Origin: Oxobacter pfennigii | Lineage (GTDB): Bacteria; Bacillota; Clostridia; Clostridiales; Oxobacteraceae | Reading direction: 5' to 3' | Assembly: GCF_001317355.1 (NCBI RefSeq) | Contig: NZ_LKET01000032.1 | Coordinates: 310,001 to 374,000, forward strand | DNA: 64,000 bases | Part shown: positions 53,388 to 63,264 of the stretch, one piece after another | How the letters are laid out: each line of letters starts with the position of its first letter | Position numbering within the stretch: position 1 is the stretch's first letter | Position numbers and translations under genes: made by a program | The notes under the pieces: generated by a model | Database searches by the model: none | What the model saw: the letters and a program-made list of their open reading frames with translations, nothing else | What the model was told of the DNA's origin: nothing

Positions 53388-56027
53388 CTACTTTATAAGA
53401 TCATCATACCTTCTCATTATTTTATCCTTAATGTCTGCCGGCTCCTTGTCTATTAATTTAACTCCTATTTCAAAGGATGATGGAGTTTTTACATATCTTT
53501 TTATAGTATTTAAAATTTTCTTTTTATTGCTGCCTTCCATAACCCATTCTTCATAAAATTTAAAATCCGTTACCAGGAAAAGCTTGTTTCCTGCAATCTC
53601 TGCTTTATCAATAGTGCTCAAAAAACTGTGGAGGTATTCGCTTTTTTCCCTTAAATGTGTTATAAAATCACCCCATCTTTGGGGCAGCTCTTCCATTTCA
53701 AAAGCATATTCTTCAATAACCCTTGGCGGTGCTGCAGCCCTTTTGGTGCTTACAACCTCCTCAGTTTCCTTTAACATGGATTTTAAGCCCCAGAGTATGA
53801 GCTCTTTATCAAGATGATAATCCCCCACACAGGCAGGGCAGCCGTCCTCGCAGCTGCATTTATTGACAAGAATGATTGCATCCTCTATTATATCGTAGCC
53901 AAAGTCATAGGCTTTTTCCGAAAAGCCTAGGCCTCCCGGATAAAGGTCATATAAAAGTACGTGGGATTTCTTTACCTCCTCATTTTCATCCTTGGTGTTA
54001 AACACAGTACTTGACATATCCTCACGGGTGGCCATGGTCCTCATCATGGCTGCGTTTAAGAGGCTGTGCTTTAATCCGTTATAATAGTTGAACATGGTGT
54101 AGCTGTTATATGTAAAATCTACTTCATCAGGCACCGTAAACCACAAGCCTTCGGTTTCAATCTCCTGATAAAGGGGAATGGTAATCCTCTCAAAGCCTAA
54201 ATTCTGATGGTTGTGAAACTGCACCATCTTATATGCCGGCACCGCTTCCTTTACCTTTACGTCGCCAAAGTACTCTGTCGTTCTAAAAACTTCCTTGTGC
54301 TTGAATTCCCTCAATACATTTACATCGGTCTCAACAAAGGGTATGGTAAAATAATTCATATCAACTGGCACAACGGTGGCTATCCTGTTTTTCAAATCCA
54401 AATCCTCCACGATATATTGCATGCTGTCATGAATATATATGGCCTTTGGATGGACTTCGTGGAAGGCCAGCGTCTCGTCCATTTCCGTTATAATAGTACC
54501 GTTTGCCTTATTTAAAACCTTGTAAGTGTTGTTATTAATATTTCTTAAGTTAAAATCTCCTGCCGGGAATTCATTGCCCGACCAAAGAAAATTTCCGTCC
54601 TCTCCTTTTAATTCTTTTGCATCTATAAGTACAGGGACGATTTCTCCTAAATCAGGGAAAATTGCGGCATCGTCTAAGGATAGGGGCAGTTCCGCAGCGG
54701 CAGCCCTTACATGGGCAAGCTGTATGAAAAGATTGTTCTTATCAATTACGGCATTTTCTACGCCGCTGTTAAGCAGCCAGTCGTTATTGACGGCAATATA
54801 CTGGTCAACGGGGGATACGTCAAATATCAAAAGTCCGTAGCTTGTCTCTCCCCTCCGGCCTGCCCTTCCCAGCTGCTGCCAGAAGGACGCTTTTGTTCCC
54901 GGGAATCCGCATACTATGGATAAATCAAGCTTTCCTATATCAATTCCCAATTCCAACGCATTGGTAGATATTACCCCCATAAGCTTTCCTGCTGACAGCT
55001 TATCTTCTATTTCCTTTCTTTCCTCGGGAGTATAGCCTCCCCTGTATCCCGATATTAAGTGAGATAAGTCTTTTCCCAAGGCCGGCTTTCCTTCCATGTT
55101 GGTAAGCCTGTCCCTGGTTTCCTTTAAAACTACTTCCACATCCCGGCGGCTTTTGCAAAAGGTAATAAACCTTATGCCCTTATCCACCAAGTCAGGGATT
55201 AATTCCGAGGCTTCCTCCTCGGGACCCTTGCGGTACTGGGTATCCCGGATAAAGGGAGGCTGCCAGAAATAAACTACCTTTTCTCCCGAAGGAGAACCGT
55301 CCTTTTCAATATGTACAAATTTATCTCCGCAAATACCTTCAGCCAATTCCACCGGGTTTGCAATTGTAGCCGAGCTTAAAAGAAACTGGGGACTGCTTTT
55401 ATAATAGCGGCATATTCTTAATAGCCTTCTCATTATGTTTGCCATATGAGAGCCGAAGGCCCCCCTGTATGCGTGAAGCTCATCAATTACAAGGAATTTA
55501 AGCCTTGAAAAAATGTGATTAAAGCCAAACAAGGAATGGTTGGGCAAAAAAGATGAACTCAGCATCTCCGGATTTGTCAGTATTATATTGGCATTTTTTC
55601 TTATTCTGGACCTTTCATTGGGCGGCGTATCGCCATCATATATCCCCGCCTGCAGCTTTTTTAACCCGAAGTGCTCAAGTACAGGGACCATGTTCCTATA
55701 CTGGTCATGGGCTAAAGCCTTTGTCGGATAAACAAATATGGCCCTGGCTCCCGGGTCTTTTAATATTTTATTGATTACGGGAAGGAGAAAGCTCATGGTC
55801 TTTCCGCTGGCTGTAGATGTAGTGATGATTGCATTTTTGCCCATCATGGCATTATCAAACATTTCTTTTTGATGGCAATAAAGCTTATCTATTCCCTGGC
55901 TCATGAAAAAATCTACTATGTCTTTATCAAGGCTCTCGGGGAAATTCTCATATATGGGCTGCCTTGGCGGTATCCTCTTGCTTCCTGTTATTCTTTTTCC
56001 GTATGTATCAAATTTAAAATCTATCAT
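53388..56027 (-). CDS. DEAD/DEAH-box helicase with DUF1998 zinc domain (MrfA/YprA-like)
   Basis: 879 residues from ATG 56027 behind GGAGGG; upstream in-frame codons have no site. SF2 motifs: TTSTASGKTMSFLLPV, VYPTKALAHDQ, DELHAYRG, SSATIANP, STNALELGIDIG and QQLGRAGRRG. The C-terminal MZB/DUF1998 domain has CSCEDGCPAC (~795). Bacillus MrfA acts in mitomycin C repair, and that role is an inference here. Confidence 0.9.
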   Translation of the reverse strand: MIDFKFDTYGKRITGSKRIPPRQPIYENFPESLDKDIVDFFMSQGIDKLYCHQKEMFDNAMMGKNAIITTSTASGKTMSFLLPVINKILKDPGARAIFVYPTKALAHDQYRNMVPVLEHFGLKKLQAGIYDGDTPPNERSRIRKNANIILTNPEMLSSSFLPNHSLFGFNHIFSRLKFLVIDELHAYRGAFGSHMANIMRRLLRICRYYKSSPQFLLSSATIANPVELAEGICGDKFVHIEKDGSPSGEKVVYFWQPPFIRDTQYRKGPEEEASELIPDLVDKGIRFITFCKSRRDVEVVLKETRDRLTNMEGKPALGKDLSHLISGYRGGYTPEERKEIEDKLSAGKLMGVISTNALELGIDIGKLDLSIVCGFPGTKASFWQQLGRAGRRGETSYGLLIFDVSPVDQYIAVNNDWLLNSGVENAVIDKNNLFIQLAHVRAAAAELPLSLDDAAIFPDLGEIVPVLIDAKELKGEDGNFLWSGNEFPAGDFNLRNINNNTYKVLNKANGTIITEMDETLAFHEVHPKAIYIHDSMQYIVEDLDLKNRIATVVPVDMNYFTIPFVETDVNVLREFKHKEVFRTTEYFGDVKVKEAVPAYKMVQFHNHQNLGFERITIPLYQEIETEGLWFTVPDEVDFTYNSYTMFNYYNGLKHSLLNAAMMRTMATREDMSSTVFNTKDENEEVKKSHVLLYDLYPGGLGFSEKAYDFGYDIIEDAIILVNKCSCEDGCPACVGDYHLDKELILWGLKSMLKETEEVVSTKRAAAPPRVIEEYAFEMEELPQRWGDFITHLREKSEYLHSFLSTIDKAEIAGNKLFLVTDFKFYEEWVMEGSNKKKILNTIKRYVKTPSSFEIGVKLIDKEPADIKDKIMRRYDDLIK

Positions 56028-56095
56028 AATTACCCTCCGGTGCAAAACATATGTTCTACAAACATTTTATCAGAATACAAGCAATAGTTTAATAC

Positions 56096-56162
56096 TTTTA
56101 AAAAAATATGGCAGTAAAACCAGGCTCATTGACTAATTTCAAGCCAAATTTTACTGCCATTC
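56096..56162 (-). terminator. Terminator of the transglutaminase gene
   Basis: ATGGCAGTAAAA pairs with its complement (56108-56119 with 56149-56160) around a long loop, followed by a T-tract on the minus strand. The stop codon lies in the stem. Confidence 0.8.
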
Positions 56163-57332
56163 TCCCGCCACTGCCTCTATGATATGGTCATCATAGAAAT
56201 TGCTGCTGTCAAAATAATCTCCGCTGTTAGCCCATGTAGCATCTATTGGTATCCATTTCTCTTCCTCTCCGATATATACTTCGTTCCAGGCATGGCCTGC
56301 CCAGCTGTCCATGCTATAACCTTGTCCAACAACTATTCGCACCTTTAAATCCACCGCTCTTGCCATGGCTACATAAAGGTCCGAATAATCCTCACATACT
56401 CCTTTTCTGGTGTTAAAAGTCTCAATGGCTCCAAATTTGTCCTTATCACTGTCGCCATTAATTATATTTTTATATTTATCCCAGTCATAATTTATATTGC
56501 TTCCAATCCACTCATAAAGGATACGTGCTTTTTTCCTTTGGTCCGTTTCATCTCCTACAAGTTCTTTGGCCTTTTCATTTATTTCATCATTTGACCTGGT
56601 TTCGTACTGAAATCTTATATAGCTTAAGGTCTCAAGACTTGCTGAATTGCCTAAAACCTTATTTTCAATTATGTCCGTAGAAATTGCTGAAATGGAGGCT
56701 TTAAGATAAACAGGCACCTTAGAGCCTAAACTGCTTCTTAATACAGGTGATACTATATATCCATCTATAAAATTATAAGCCCGGCTTGATTTTGCGTAAC
56801 TCTCAAGGCCTGTCCCGGGGAAGAAGATAAATACCTGTCCTATTATAAATACCGCACAAATTACAGCTGCGGTACCTTTTATAAGTTCAAGGGTTACTCC
56901 CAGCACCTTCACTGAAGTTTTACCTATGGCTTCAATTCTTTTTGCCATAAATTCCGAGAGCGTAAAAAGCAGCTTATCAAAATATGACCTTGTATAAACC
57001 AGAACTGAAAATATCAGTAGCAGTATGAGGGGAGTAATAACTAAAAATACCAATATTCCGGCATCAATAATATAATTCATTATATTTGAAGGAATAAGTC
57101 TATATACTTTTTCAAATATCCCTTCCTTGACCTCGTCAAACAATACTTTTTTTGTAAGGTATACCGATAATAGTAAAGACCCTATAAACAATGCAGTATC
57201 TATTTTGCCGGTTATTGAATAGAGTATATCACTTACAGTAAAATTTCTTTTCAAGCCCTTCAAAAGAAAAATCATAAAAAGGACTATGACTAACAGGGTT
57301 AATAAATTCAAATCAGGAATCACTCTCCCCAC
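56151..57332 (-). CDS. Membrane protein with C-terminal transglutaminase-like domain
   Basis: Up to 393 residues; the start is uncertain among GTG 57332, GTG 57323 and a TTG further in. The first ~190 residues hold four to five membrane helices resembling a CvpA-like unit. The soluble end is a transglutaminase-like protease fold with catalytic Cys in GVCEDYSDLYVAMA (~315), His in GHAWNEVYI (~347) and Asp in PIDATWAN (~363). The usual role is unknown; some members are cell-wall or peptide processing enzymes. Confidence 0.82.
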   Translation of the reverse strand: MGRVIPDLNLLTLLVIVLFMIFLLKGLKRNFTVSDILYSITGKIDTALFIGSLLLSVYLTKKVLFDEVKEGIFEKVYRLIPSNIMNYIIDAGILVFLVITPLILLLIFSVLVYTRSYFDKLLFTLSEFMAKRIEAIGKTSVKVLGVTLELIKGTAAVICAVFIIGQVFIFFPGTGLESYAKSSRAYNFIDGYIVSPVLRSSLGSKVPVYLKASISAISTDIIENKVLGNSASLETLSYIRFQYETRSNDEINEKAKELVGDETDQRKKARILYEWIGSNINYDWDKYKNIINGDSDKDKFGAIETFNTRKGVCEDYSDLYVAMARAVDLKVRIVVGQGYSMDSWAGHAWNEVYIGEEEKWIPIDATWANSGDYFDSSNFYDDHIIEAVAGEWQ

Positions 57333-57384
57333 CCCCCTTGCATATAAATTTAAGCGACTTCTAATAATTTTATATCATAATAAA

Positions 57385-57416
57385 AGACAAAACAAGGGAT
57401 GAACCTTCATCCCTTG
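57385..57416 (-). terminator. Terminator of the rluA-2 operon
   Basis: CAAGGGATGAA and TTCATCCCTTG pair (57393-57416), followed on the minus strand by TTTTGTCTTTT. Confidence 0.65.
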
Positions 57417-57488
57417 CATCAAGTTTCCAAATTATTAACATTTCAAAAGCTTCAGCCTTATCTTTAGCAATAATTTCAAAACCATTGT

Positions 57489-58448
57489 TTATCCATTGAA
57501 TAGCTCCTTTATTATGGGTGAATAAATAGAGGGGAGCTTTGTTTCAATACTTTTTCCTTTCAGATAAACTAAATTTTCCGGAGCATCCTCAAAATAAATT
57601 CTATAGGCATATAAAAACTGATGCATCAATCCGTATTTTTTCCTAAAATAATCGTTAGCTTCCTTTTGGCCGTACTTTTTATCGCCTATTATGGGATAAT
57701 TCATGCTGGAAAGATGGGCCCTTATCTGATGGCTCCGGCCCGTTATGAGTTCAATTTCCAAAAGCGTGTATTCTCCATTTGTTTTTAAAGCTTTAGCCTT
57801 TGTATGTATCTCCTTTGAATCTTCTTTTTTATCTTCTGACACATTTACAATATTCTTTTCGGTATCCTTATCAAGATATGCTTTATATGTCTTCTCCCCG
57901 GCAAAAAAACCTTTAACCAGGCATTGATAATATTTTTTTATATCTCTGTTTCTCATCATCTTGCTTAATTCCTGAAGAGCAGGGTAGTTTTTAGCAAAGA
58001 TAACCAGGCCTCCGGTATTTAAATCCAGCCTGTTTACTGCCGCAGGTTTAAATGTGGTCTCGATTTCAGGGTCGAAGCTTCCCTCTTCATACAGGTAATA
58101 AAGCACCTGGTCAATCAGTGTATCTTCCTTGTGAGTTTTATCCGGGTGGAGTATGAGCTCAGGAGGCTTATCGGCAACCAACAGGTTTTTATCCTCAAAA
58201 GTGATTTTAAAATCCCTGCCTGCAGGAACAATTGAGCTAAAGCTTTCCTGCTGCTTTAAAATTTTTATTTCCACCTCGTCGTCCGTCTTCAGCCTGTAAC
58301 TTTCCGCAGCTTTTTTCCCGTTAACCAATATGTCTTTTTTTCTTATCATTTTATATATTTCAGTCAAGGAAGTTGTTTTCAGGTATTTCCTTAAAAACCT
58401 GTCAAGCCTTTGGTCTGACTCATTGGCGGTAATTATAATTTTACTCAA
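57489..58448 (-). CDS. RluA-family pseudouridine synthase (RluC-like)
   Basis: 319 residues from TTG 58448 after AGGTGATAAG. S4 domain at ~12-65. Catalytic region AVNRLDLNTGGLVIFAKN (Asp ~143), then LITGRSHQIRAHLSSMNYPI. Compared with typical RluC, an acidic/lysine insert (EKNIVNVSEDKKEDSKEI) interrupts the catalytic domain. rRNA or tRNA target not determinable. Begins 8 bp after nadE. Confidence 0.88.
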   Translation of the reverse strand: MSKIIITANESDQRLDRFLRKYLKTTSLTEIYKMIRKKDILVNGKKAAESYRLKTDDEVEIKILKQQESFSSIVPAGRDFKITFEDKNLLVADKPPELILHPDKTHKEDTLIDQVLYYLYEEGSFDPEIETTFKPAAVNRLDLNTGGLVIFAKNYPALQELSKMMRNRDIKKYYQCLVKGFFAGEKTYKAYLDKDTEKNIVNVSEDKKEDSKEIHTKAKALKTNGEYTLLEIELITGRSHQIRAHLSSMNYPIIGDKKYGQKEANDYFRKKYGLMHQFLYAYRIYFEDAPENLVYLKGKSIETKLPSIYSPIIKELFNG

Positions 58449-58456
58449 CTTATCAC

Positions 58457-60400
58457 CTATTTTATATTATCAATTTCCTCAAGCCATATATTGGCTGAAG
58501 CGTCGCTTGGCATCCTCCAATCTCCCCTCGGAGAAAGGCTTATGGTACCGACCTTCGGACCGTCAGGCAGGCAGGAGCGCTTAAACTGCTGGGAAAAGAA
58601 CCTCCTGTAAAACACCTTAATCCACTTTTTAATTTCATCGGTACTATAGCTTTGCTTAAAAGCGTTATTGGCTAAATAAGCTATCTTTTTTGGCGTCGCA
58701 CCATATTTCATCATGTGATATAAAAAGAAATCGTGAAGCTCATAAGGCCCGACAATATCCTCGGTTTTCTGGGATATCTGCCCTGATTTGTCAGCCGGAA
58801 GAAGCTCCGGGCTTACAGGGGTATCCAGTATATCAAACAAAATAGCTGCAGTGTCCTTATCCATTTCTTTTTCTGCAACCCATCTTACCAGGTACCTTAC
58901 CAGGGTTTTAGGAACGCTTGCATTGACTCCGTACATGGACATGTGATCTCCGTTATATGTAGCCCAGCCCAGTGCCAGCTCGGATAAATCTCCCGTCCCT
59001 ACCACAAGGCCGCCTATTTTATTGGCGGTGTCCATAAGTATCTGGGTCCGCTCTCTTGCCTGAACGTTTTCATAGGTTACATCCAATATTTCCGGGTCAT
59101 GTCCGATATCTTTAAAATGTAAAAGGCTTGCTTCAACTATGCTTACTTCTTTAAAGTTGGTATTTAATGCCCGGCACAATTTTATTGTATTGTTATAGGT
59201 TCTGTCCGTAGTTCCGAAGCCCGGCATTGTTATTGTATGTATATTCTCTGCAGGCATATTTAAAATATTAAAAGTCTTTAATGTAACTAAAAGCGCCAGA
59301 GTGGAATCCAATCCTCCGGATATGCCGATAACTGCTTTTGTACTTCCCGTATGCTCTATCCTTTTTGCCAGGCCTGCCACCTGTATATTAAATATTTCGC
59401 GGCACCTTTCATTTCTGGATTCTACATCCGATGGTACGAAAGGATGAGGATTTACCATTCTTTTCAGCTCTTTCAATTCTGCCTTTTTCTGTTTGAATGT
59501 AATTCTCCTGAAATTTTTACTGCTTATCTCCTCTGAATCCCTGAAGGTAAGGTTTTTTCTTCTCTCGGAATTAAGTCTTAATAAATCTATTTCTGTAACT
59601 ATTAATGAGGATTCCCTCTCAAATCTCTCAGCCTGCTCTAAAATCACGCCATTTTCTGCAATTATGGAATGTCCGCTGAATACCAAGTCGGTGGTGGACT
59701 CATGAACACCTGAAGCCGAATACACATAGGCGGCTATAAGTCTGGCGCTCTGCTGCTTTACAAGGTCGGCTCTGTAGGCTGCTTTATTAACCAATTCATT
59801 GCTGGCAGATACATTTAATAGAAGAGTAGCGCCGGATAAGGCCTGATAAGAACTTGGAGGAATTGCTGACCATAAATCCTCGCATACCTCTATGCCTATA
59901 GTGAGCTCCTCAAAACTTTCACTCTGAAATAATATATCCCTTCCAAAGGGGACTTTTTCATTGCAATAAATTATTTCATCGGCTTTATATGTATTTGCCG
60001 GAGAAAACCATCTCCGTTCATAAAATTCACTGTAATTAGGTATGTACATTTTAGGCACCACACCGAGTATTTTCCCTCTTTGTATTACAACGGCACAATT
60101 GAAGGTAAACTGCATAAAACTGACAGGTGCCCCGACTACAATTACGATATCCCTTCCGGCTGAAAATGTACATAACTCCTTTACTGCCTCGTCACAGGCC
60201 TTTAAAAGGCTTTCCTGTCCGAATAAATCACCGCAGGTGTAGGCAGATATTGAAAGTTCGGGAAATGTTATAACTGCAGCATTTTCATCTTCCGCTTTCA
60301 AAATAAGATTTTCTATCTCTTTTATGTTATAAACAGGGTCTGCAACCTTAAGTTTTGGTGCCGCTGCTCCTACTCTTACAAATCCATATCTGTTAACCAT
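58457..60400 (-). CDS. nadE: Glutamine-dependent NAD+ synthetase
   Basis: 647 residues, the long two-domain form. The N-terminal nitrilase-like amidase (~1-280) has ITFPELSISAY (Glu), a Lys in PKMYIPNYSEFYE, and Cys in IGIEVCEDLWSA. The synthetase domain has the ATP loop GISGGLDSTLALLV (~365) and GTGDLSELALGWATY. It amidates nicotinic acid adenine dinucleotide with glutamine nitrogen. GGAGGATAAGC precedes ATG 60400. Upstream and divergent is the ftsEX operon. Confidence 0.95.
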   Translation of the reverse strand: MVNRYGFVRVGAAAPKLKVADPVYNIKEIENLILKAEDENAAVITFPELSISAYTCGDLFGQESLLKACDEAVKELCTFSAGRDIVIVVGAPVSFMQFTFNCAVVIQRGKILGVVPKMYIPNYSEFYERRWFSPANTYKADEIIYCNEKVPFGRDILFQSESFEELTIGIEVCEDLWSAIPPSSYQALSGATLLLNVSASNELVNKAAYRADLVKQQSARLIAAYVYSASGVHESTTDLVFSGHSIIAENGVILEQAERFERESSLIVTEIDLLRLNSERRKNLTFRDSEEISSKNFRRITFKQKKAELKELKRMVNPHPFVPSDVESRNERCREIFNIQVAGLAKRIEHTGSTKAVIGISGGLDSTLALLVTLKTFNILNMPAENIHTITMPGFGTTDRTYNNTIKLCRALNTNFKEVSIVEASLLHFKDIGHDPEILDVTYENVQARERTQILMDTANKIGGLVVGTGDLSELALGWATYNGDHMSMYGVNASVPKTLVRYLVRWVAEKEMDKDTAAILFDILDTPVSPELLPADKSGQISQKTEDIVGPYELHDFFLYHMMKYGATPKKIAYLANNAFKQSYSTDEIKKWIKVFYRRFFSQQFKRSCLPDGPKVGTISLSPRGDWRMPSDASANIWLEEIDNIK

Positions 60401-60557
60401 GCTTATCCTCCAAATATCAAAAATTGCAAAAACTTATATAGATATATTTTATGCTTTAATTGAAAATAAATAAAGGAATATAGGGAGGAAATTTGTCTTT
60501 TTTGGAGAAAACTCCATATTATCCTTAAGTTTTTTCGATGTAATGGGAGAATTGGCC

Positions 60558-61673
60558 ATGCACAATATTGAAAAAATACAAATTTATATAATTTCATTCC
60601 TGATAATGTTTATATTTATAAACTTTCCTCTAAGGATTTATGCAGTTCCTGCCTTCCCTTCCGGCAGTACACAGCAGAAATTGCAGGGAATATCCCAGGA
60701 GGAAAAGGATATATTGGAAGACTTATTTTCTCTGTCAAATGAAATTAAAATGATGGAACAAGAAGAAAAAAAGCTGACTTTGGAAATTAATGAATTTAAA
60801 AAAGAAGCTGAAAAGTTGGAATCTGCCATCTTAAAGGAAGAAAAAGAATATGAAATTATGCTTAATTCCTTAAGTGAAGTGCTTAAGGTTTACCAGCGTA
60901 AAGGCCCCGGCTCATTTATAGAGATCATACTTAATTCAGACAGCCTTGACACCATGCTGTGGAAACTTGGAACTTTAAGAGACTTATCCCGAAATACCGG
61001 AAACCTGTTAAATACTTTAAAAGAAAGCAGGGAAAAACTCGGTGCTAAAAAGGCAGTACTTGATGAAACTTTGAGGAATACCGAAGGTATGTACATAAAT
61101 CTTAAAGAATCCCTTGATAATAAGCTTCTTTTAAAAGGTAATCTGGAAAGCTACCTTTTGTCCCTGAATGAAGAGAGGGAGCATTATGAAGAGCAATTAG
61201 AAACCTTTGAGAATTCTTGGCAGGAGCTTAAAATCATGTTTTCAGGGATTGCATATGAATTCTCAAGGATTATAGAAGAAGGCCGCATTCCTTTTGATGA
61301 TATTGAAGTTAAGCTTACACTTTCAGGCATTGAAGGTATAATAGAAGAAGAAATTTTTAATGATATTGCAAAAGAAGATGACATTTTATCCCTGATGCAA
61401 TTAACCTTTAAAAATGACAGAGTTGAAGTATATGTACAGCAATTAAACCTTATGCTTTGGGGCACCTTTGAGGTTATTAACGGGAATACATTAAATTTCA
61501 AAGCTCAAGGCGGCAGCTTTTATGGAGTAGCCTTGGATTCAAATGCATTGGAGGACTTATTCAAAGAAGGCCAAATAAGCCTGAATCTGGAACCCTTGAT
61601 TGGCAAAAGCCGGGTTCAGTCATTAAAAATCAATGACGGCCATTTGAAATTTATAATAAAGCCGGTATTTTAG
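60558..61673 (+). CDS. Secreted coiled-coil protein linked to FtsEX (PcsB-like N-domain, no hydrolase domain)
   Basis: 371 residues from ATG 60558, 7 bp after GGGAGA. Signal/anchor helix at ~7-27. A long coiled coil (~45-235) contains VYQRKGPGSFIEIILNSDSL and WKLGTLRDLSRNTGNLL, the region typical of PcsB/CwlO-type coiled coils that dock to FtsX. The C-terminal ~135 residues carry no CHAP, NlpC/P60 or M23 motif; they look like a small beta domain (VKLTLSGIEGIIEEEIF, LKINDGHLKFIIKPVF). Followed by ftsE and ftsX. Probably an adapter or regulator of wall hydrolysis at division or sporulation. Confidence 0.78.
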   Translation: MHNIEKIQIYIISFLIMFIFINFPLRIYAVPAFPSGSTQQKLQGISQEEKDILEDLFSLSNEIKMMEQEEKKLTLEINEFKKEAEKLESAILKEEKEYEIMLNSLSEVLKVYQRKGPGSFIEIILNSDSLDTMLWKLGTLRDLSRNTGNLLNTLKESREKLGAKKAVLDETLRNTEGMYINLKESLDNKLLLKGNLESYLLSLNEEREHYEEQLETFENSWQELKIMFSGIAYEFSRIIEEGRIPFDDIEVKLTLSGIEGIIEEEIFNDIAKEDDILSLMQLTFKNDRVEVYVQQLNLMLWGTFEVINGNTLNFKAQGGSFYGVALDSNALEDLFKEGQISLNLEPLIGKSRVQSLKINDGHLKFIIKPVF

Positions 61674-61700
61674 ATAACAACCCTTTTGGAGGCAAATAAA

Positions 61701-62375
61701 ATGATTGAAGCAAAAGATGTTTCTTTGATATATTCCGACGGAACCATCGGACTTAAAAACGTAAACCTTGAAATTATAAAGGGCAGCATGGTGTATATAA
61801 CAGGCCCAAGCGGTTCCGGAAAAACCAGCCTGTTAAAGCTTTTGATGGGAATGGAATTCCCCACGTCAGGGGTTTTGAATGTATTGGGGCAGGCCATAAA
61901 GAAAGAAGACACATCGGGTATATTAAAGCTGAGACAAAGGATGGGGCCGGTATTCCAGGAATTTAAGCTTATAAAGGGACGGACGGCTGTGGAAAATGTA
62001 ATGCTGGGCATGCGTTTTTTGAATTTTACATATAATCAAATTAAAGAGGACTCTATTTCTGCATTGAAAGAGGTAGGTCTTTTTCATAAAGCCCAGTCTT
62101 TAGTGGAAAACCTGTCCTATGGAGAGTGCCAGAGGGTAGCCATAGCCCGGGCTGTAGCCAGAAGACCTGAATTGATTCTTGCCGATGAACCCACAGGTAA
62201 TTTAGACACAGACAATGCCGTCAAAATATTAAATCTTTTAGCTTCTTTTAAAAATGATAGCAGGACAGTTATAATAACAACCCATGCCACCCATCTGATC
62301 GAGGGCAAAAAAGGAGCCATGTATATACGCATAAGCGAAGGAAGCATTCATTGTGAAAGGCTGGAGGAAGCTTAA
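61701..62375 (+). CDS. ftsE: Cell-division ATP-binding protein FtsE
   Basis: 224 residues from ATG 61701 behind GGAGG. ABC ATPase with Walker A GPSGSGKTSLLKLL (~36-49), Q-loop PVFQEFKLI, signature LSYGECQRVAIARA (~135) and Walker B LILADEPTGNLD. The signature has SYGEC in place of LSGGE/Q, a mild change. FtsE drives FtsX conformational changes that activate periplasmic or extracellular hydrolases. It lies 27 bp after the coiled-coil gene. Confidence 0.9.
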   Translation: MIEAKDVSLIYSDGTIGLKNVNLEIIKGSMVYITGPSGSGKTSLLKLLMGMEFPTSGVLNVLGQAIKKEDTSGILKLRQRMGPVFQEFKLIKGRTAVENVMLGMRFLNFTYNQIKEDSISALKEVGLFHKAQSLVENLSYGECQRVAIARAVARRPELILADEPTGNLDTDNAVKILNLLASFKNDSRTVIITTHATHLIEGKKGAMYIRISEGSIHCERLEEA

Positions 62376-62376
62376 A

Positions 62377-63264
62377 ATGAAAAGTATTTTTAATAACACC
62401 GGTTATTTTCTAAAAGAAGTAAAGACCATTTTAAAGACGAACCTTTTATCCAATGTTTTTTCTTTTTTCAGTACAGGCCTCATATTTTTCATTCTGACAA
62501 TGATAATTTCATGCTGGTGGATAAGCAGCCGTGCCGTTGAGGTTATACAGGGTGAGGCAGAAATAAATGTATATTTTGATGAAGGTATCGGTAACGAAGC
62601 GGTTTCTAAGCTTATGGAAAATATAAAGGCCATAGATGGAGTGAAAGATGTACGCCTGGTAGATGAAAATGAAGCATACAGCCGTATGGAAGATATACTG
62701 GGGAAAGATGCTCAAATACTGGCATTCTTTGTTCAAAACCCCTTCAGTCCTTTTTTAGAAATTAAAATCCATCTTGAGAATATAGACTCAATTTTGAAAA
62801 ACCTTAATCTTATAGAAAATGTCAGCTATATAAGGGATAACAGGGAGATTTTAGACCGGATCCGTGATATTTCAGAAGTTCTCCGCATACTGGGATATAT
62901 AGTTGTAGCTACTGTGGGTATTTCTACGCTGGTTATCATATCCCATATAATAAGGTCGGGAATATACAACAATAGAGATCAGATAAATACCCTGAGACTA
63001 TTAGGTGCTCCCGGATATTTTATCGCTTTCCCTTTTATACTGGAAGGATTGTTGTTAACCGCCGGAGGTGCAGTGCTGGCTGTTATTGTTGCAGTTATTG
63101 CATTAAAATACGTTTATGCCGGCTTGTCCGGCCCCCTTCCTTTTATCCCGCTGCCTCCCATTGAAGAACTGGTTTTGGGCCTTTCCATAACAGTTATATT
63201 ACTTGGTGCATTTCTTGGAATTGCAGGAAGCATATTTGGATTTGTATCCGCAAGAGATAGATAA
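62377..63264 (+). CDS. ftsX: Cell-division membrane protein FtsX
   Basis: 295 residues from ATG 62377, 1 bp after the ftsE stop, with GGAGG at 9 bp. Four membrane helices (~28-50, ~177-200, ~222-248, ~265-290) and an extracellular domain of ~120 residues after the first helix (INVYFDEGIGNEAVSKLMEN, ILGKDAQILAFFVQNPFSP), the standard FtsX topology. Its 3' end overlaps the convergent HEAT-like gene by 151 bp. Confidence 0.92.
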   Translation: MKSIFNNTGYFLKEVKTILKTNLLSNVFSFFSTGLIFFILTMIISCWWISSRAVEVIQGEAEINVYFDEGIGNEAVSKLMENIKAIDGVKDVRLVDENEAYSRMEDILGKDAQILAFFVQNPFSPFLEIKIHLENIDSILKNLNLIENVSYIRDNREILDRIRDISEVLRILGYIVVATVGISTLVIISHIIRSGIYNNRDQINTLRLLGAPGYFIAFPFILEGLLLTAGGAVLAVIVAVIALKYVYAGLSGPLPFIPLPPIEELVLGLSITVILLGAFLGIAGSIFGFVSARDR

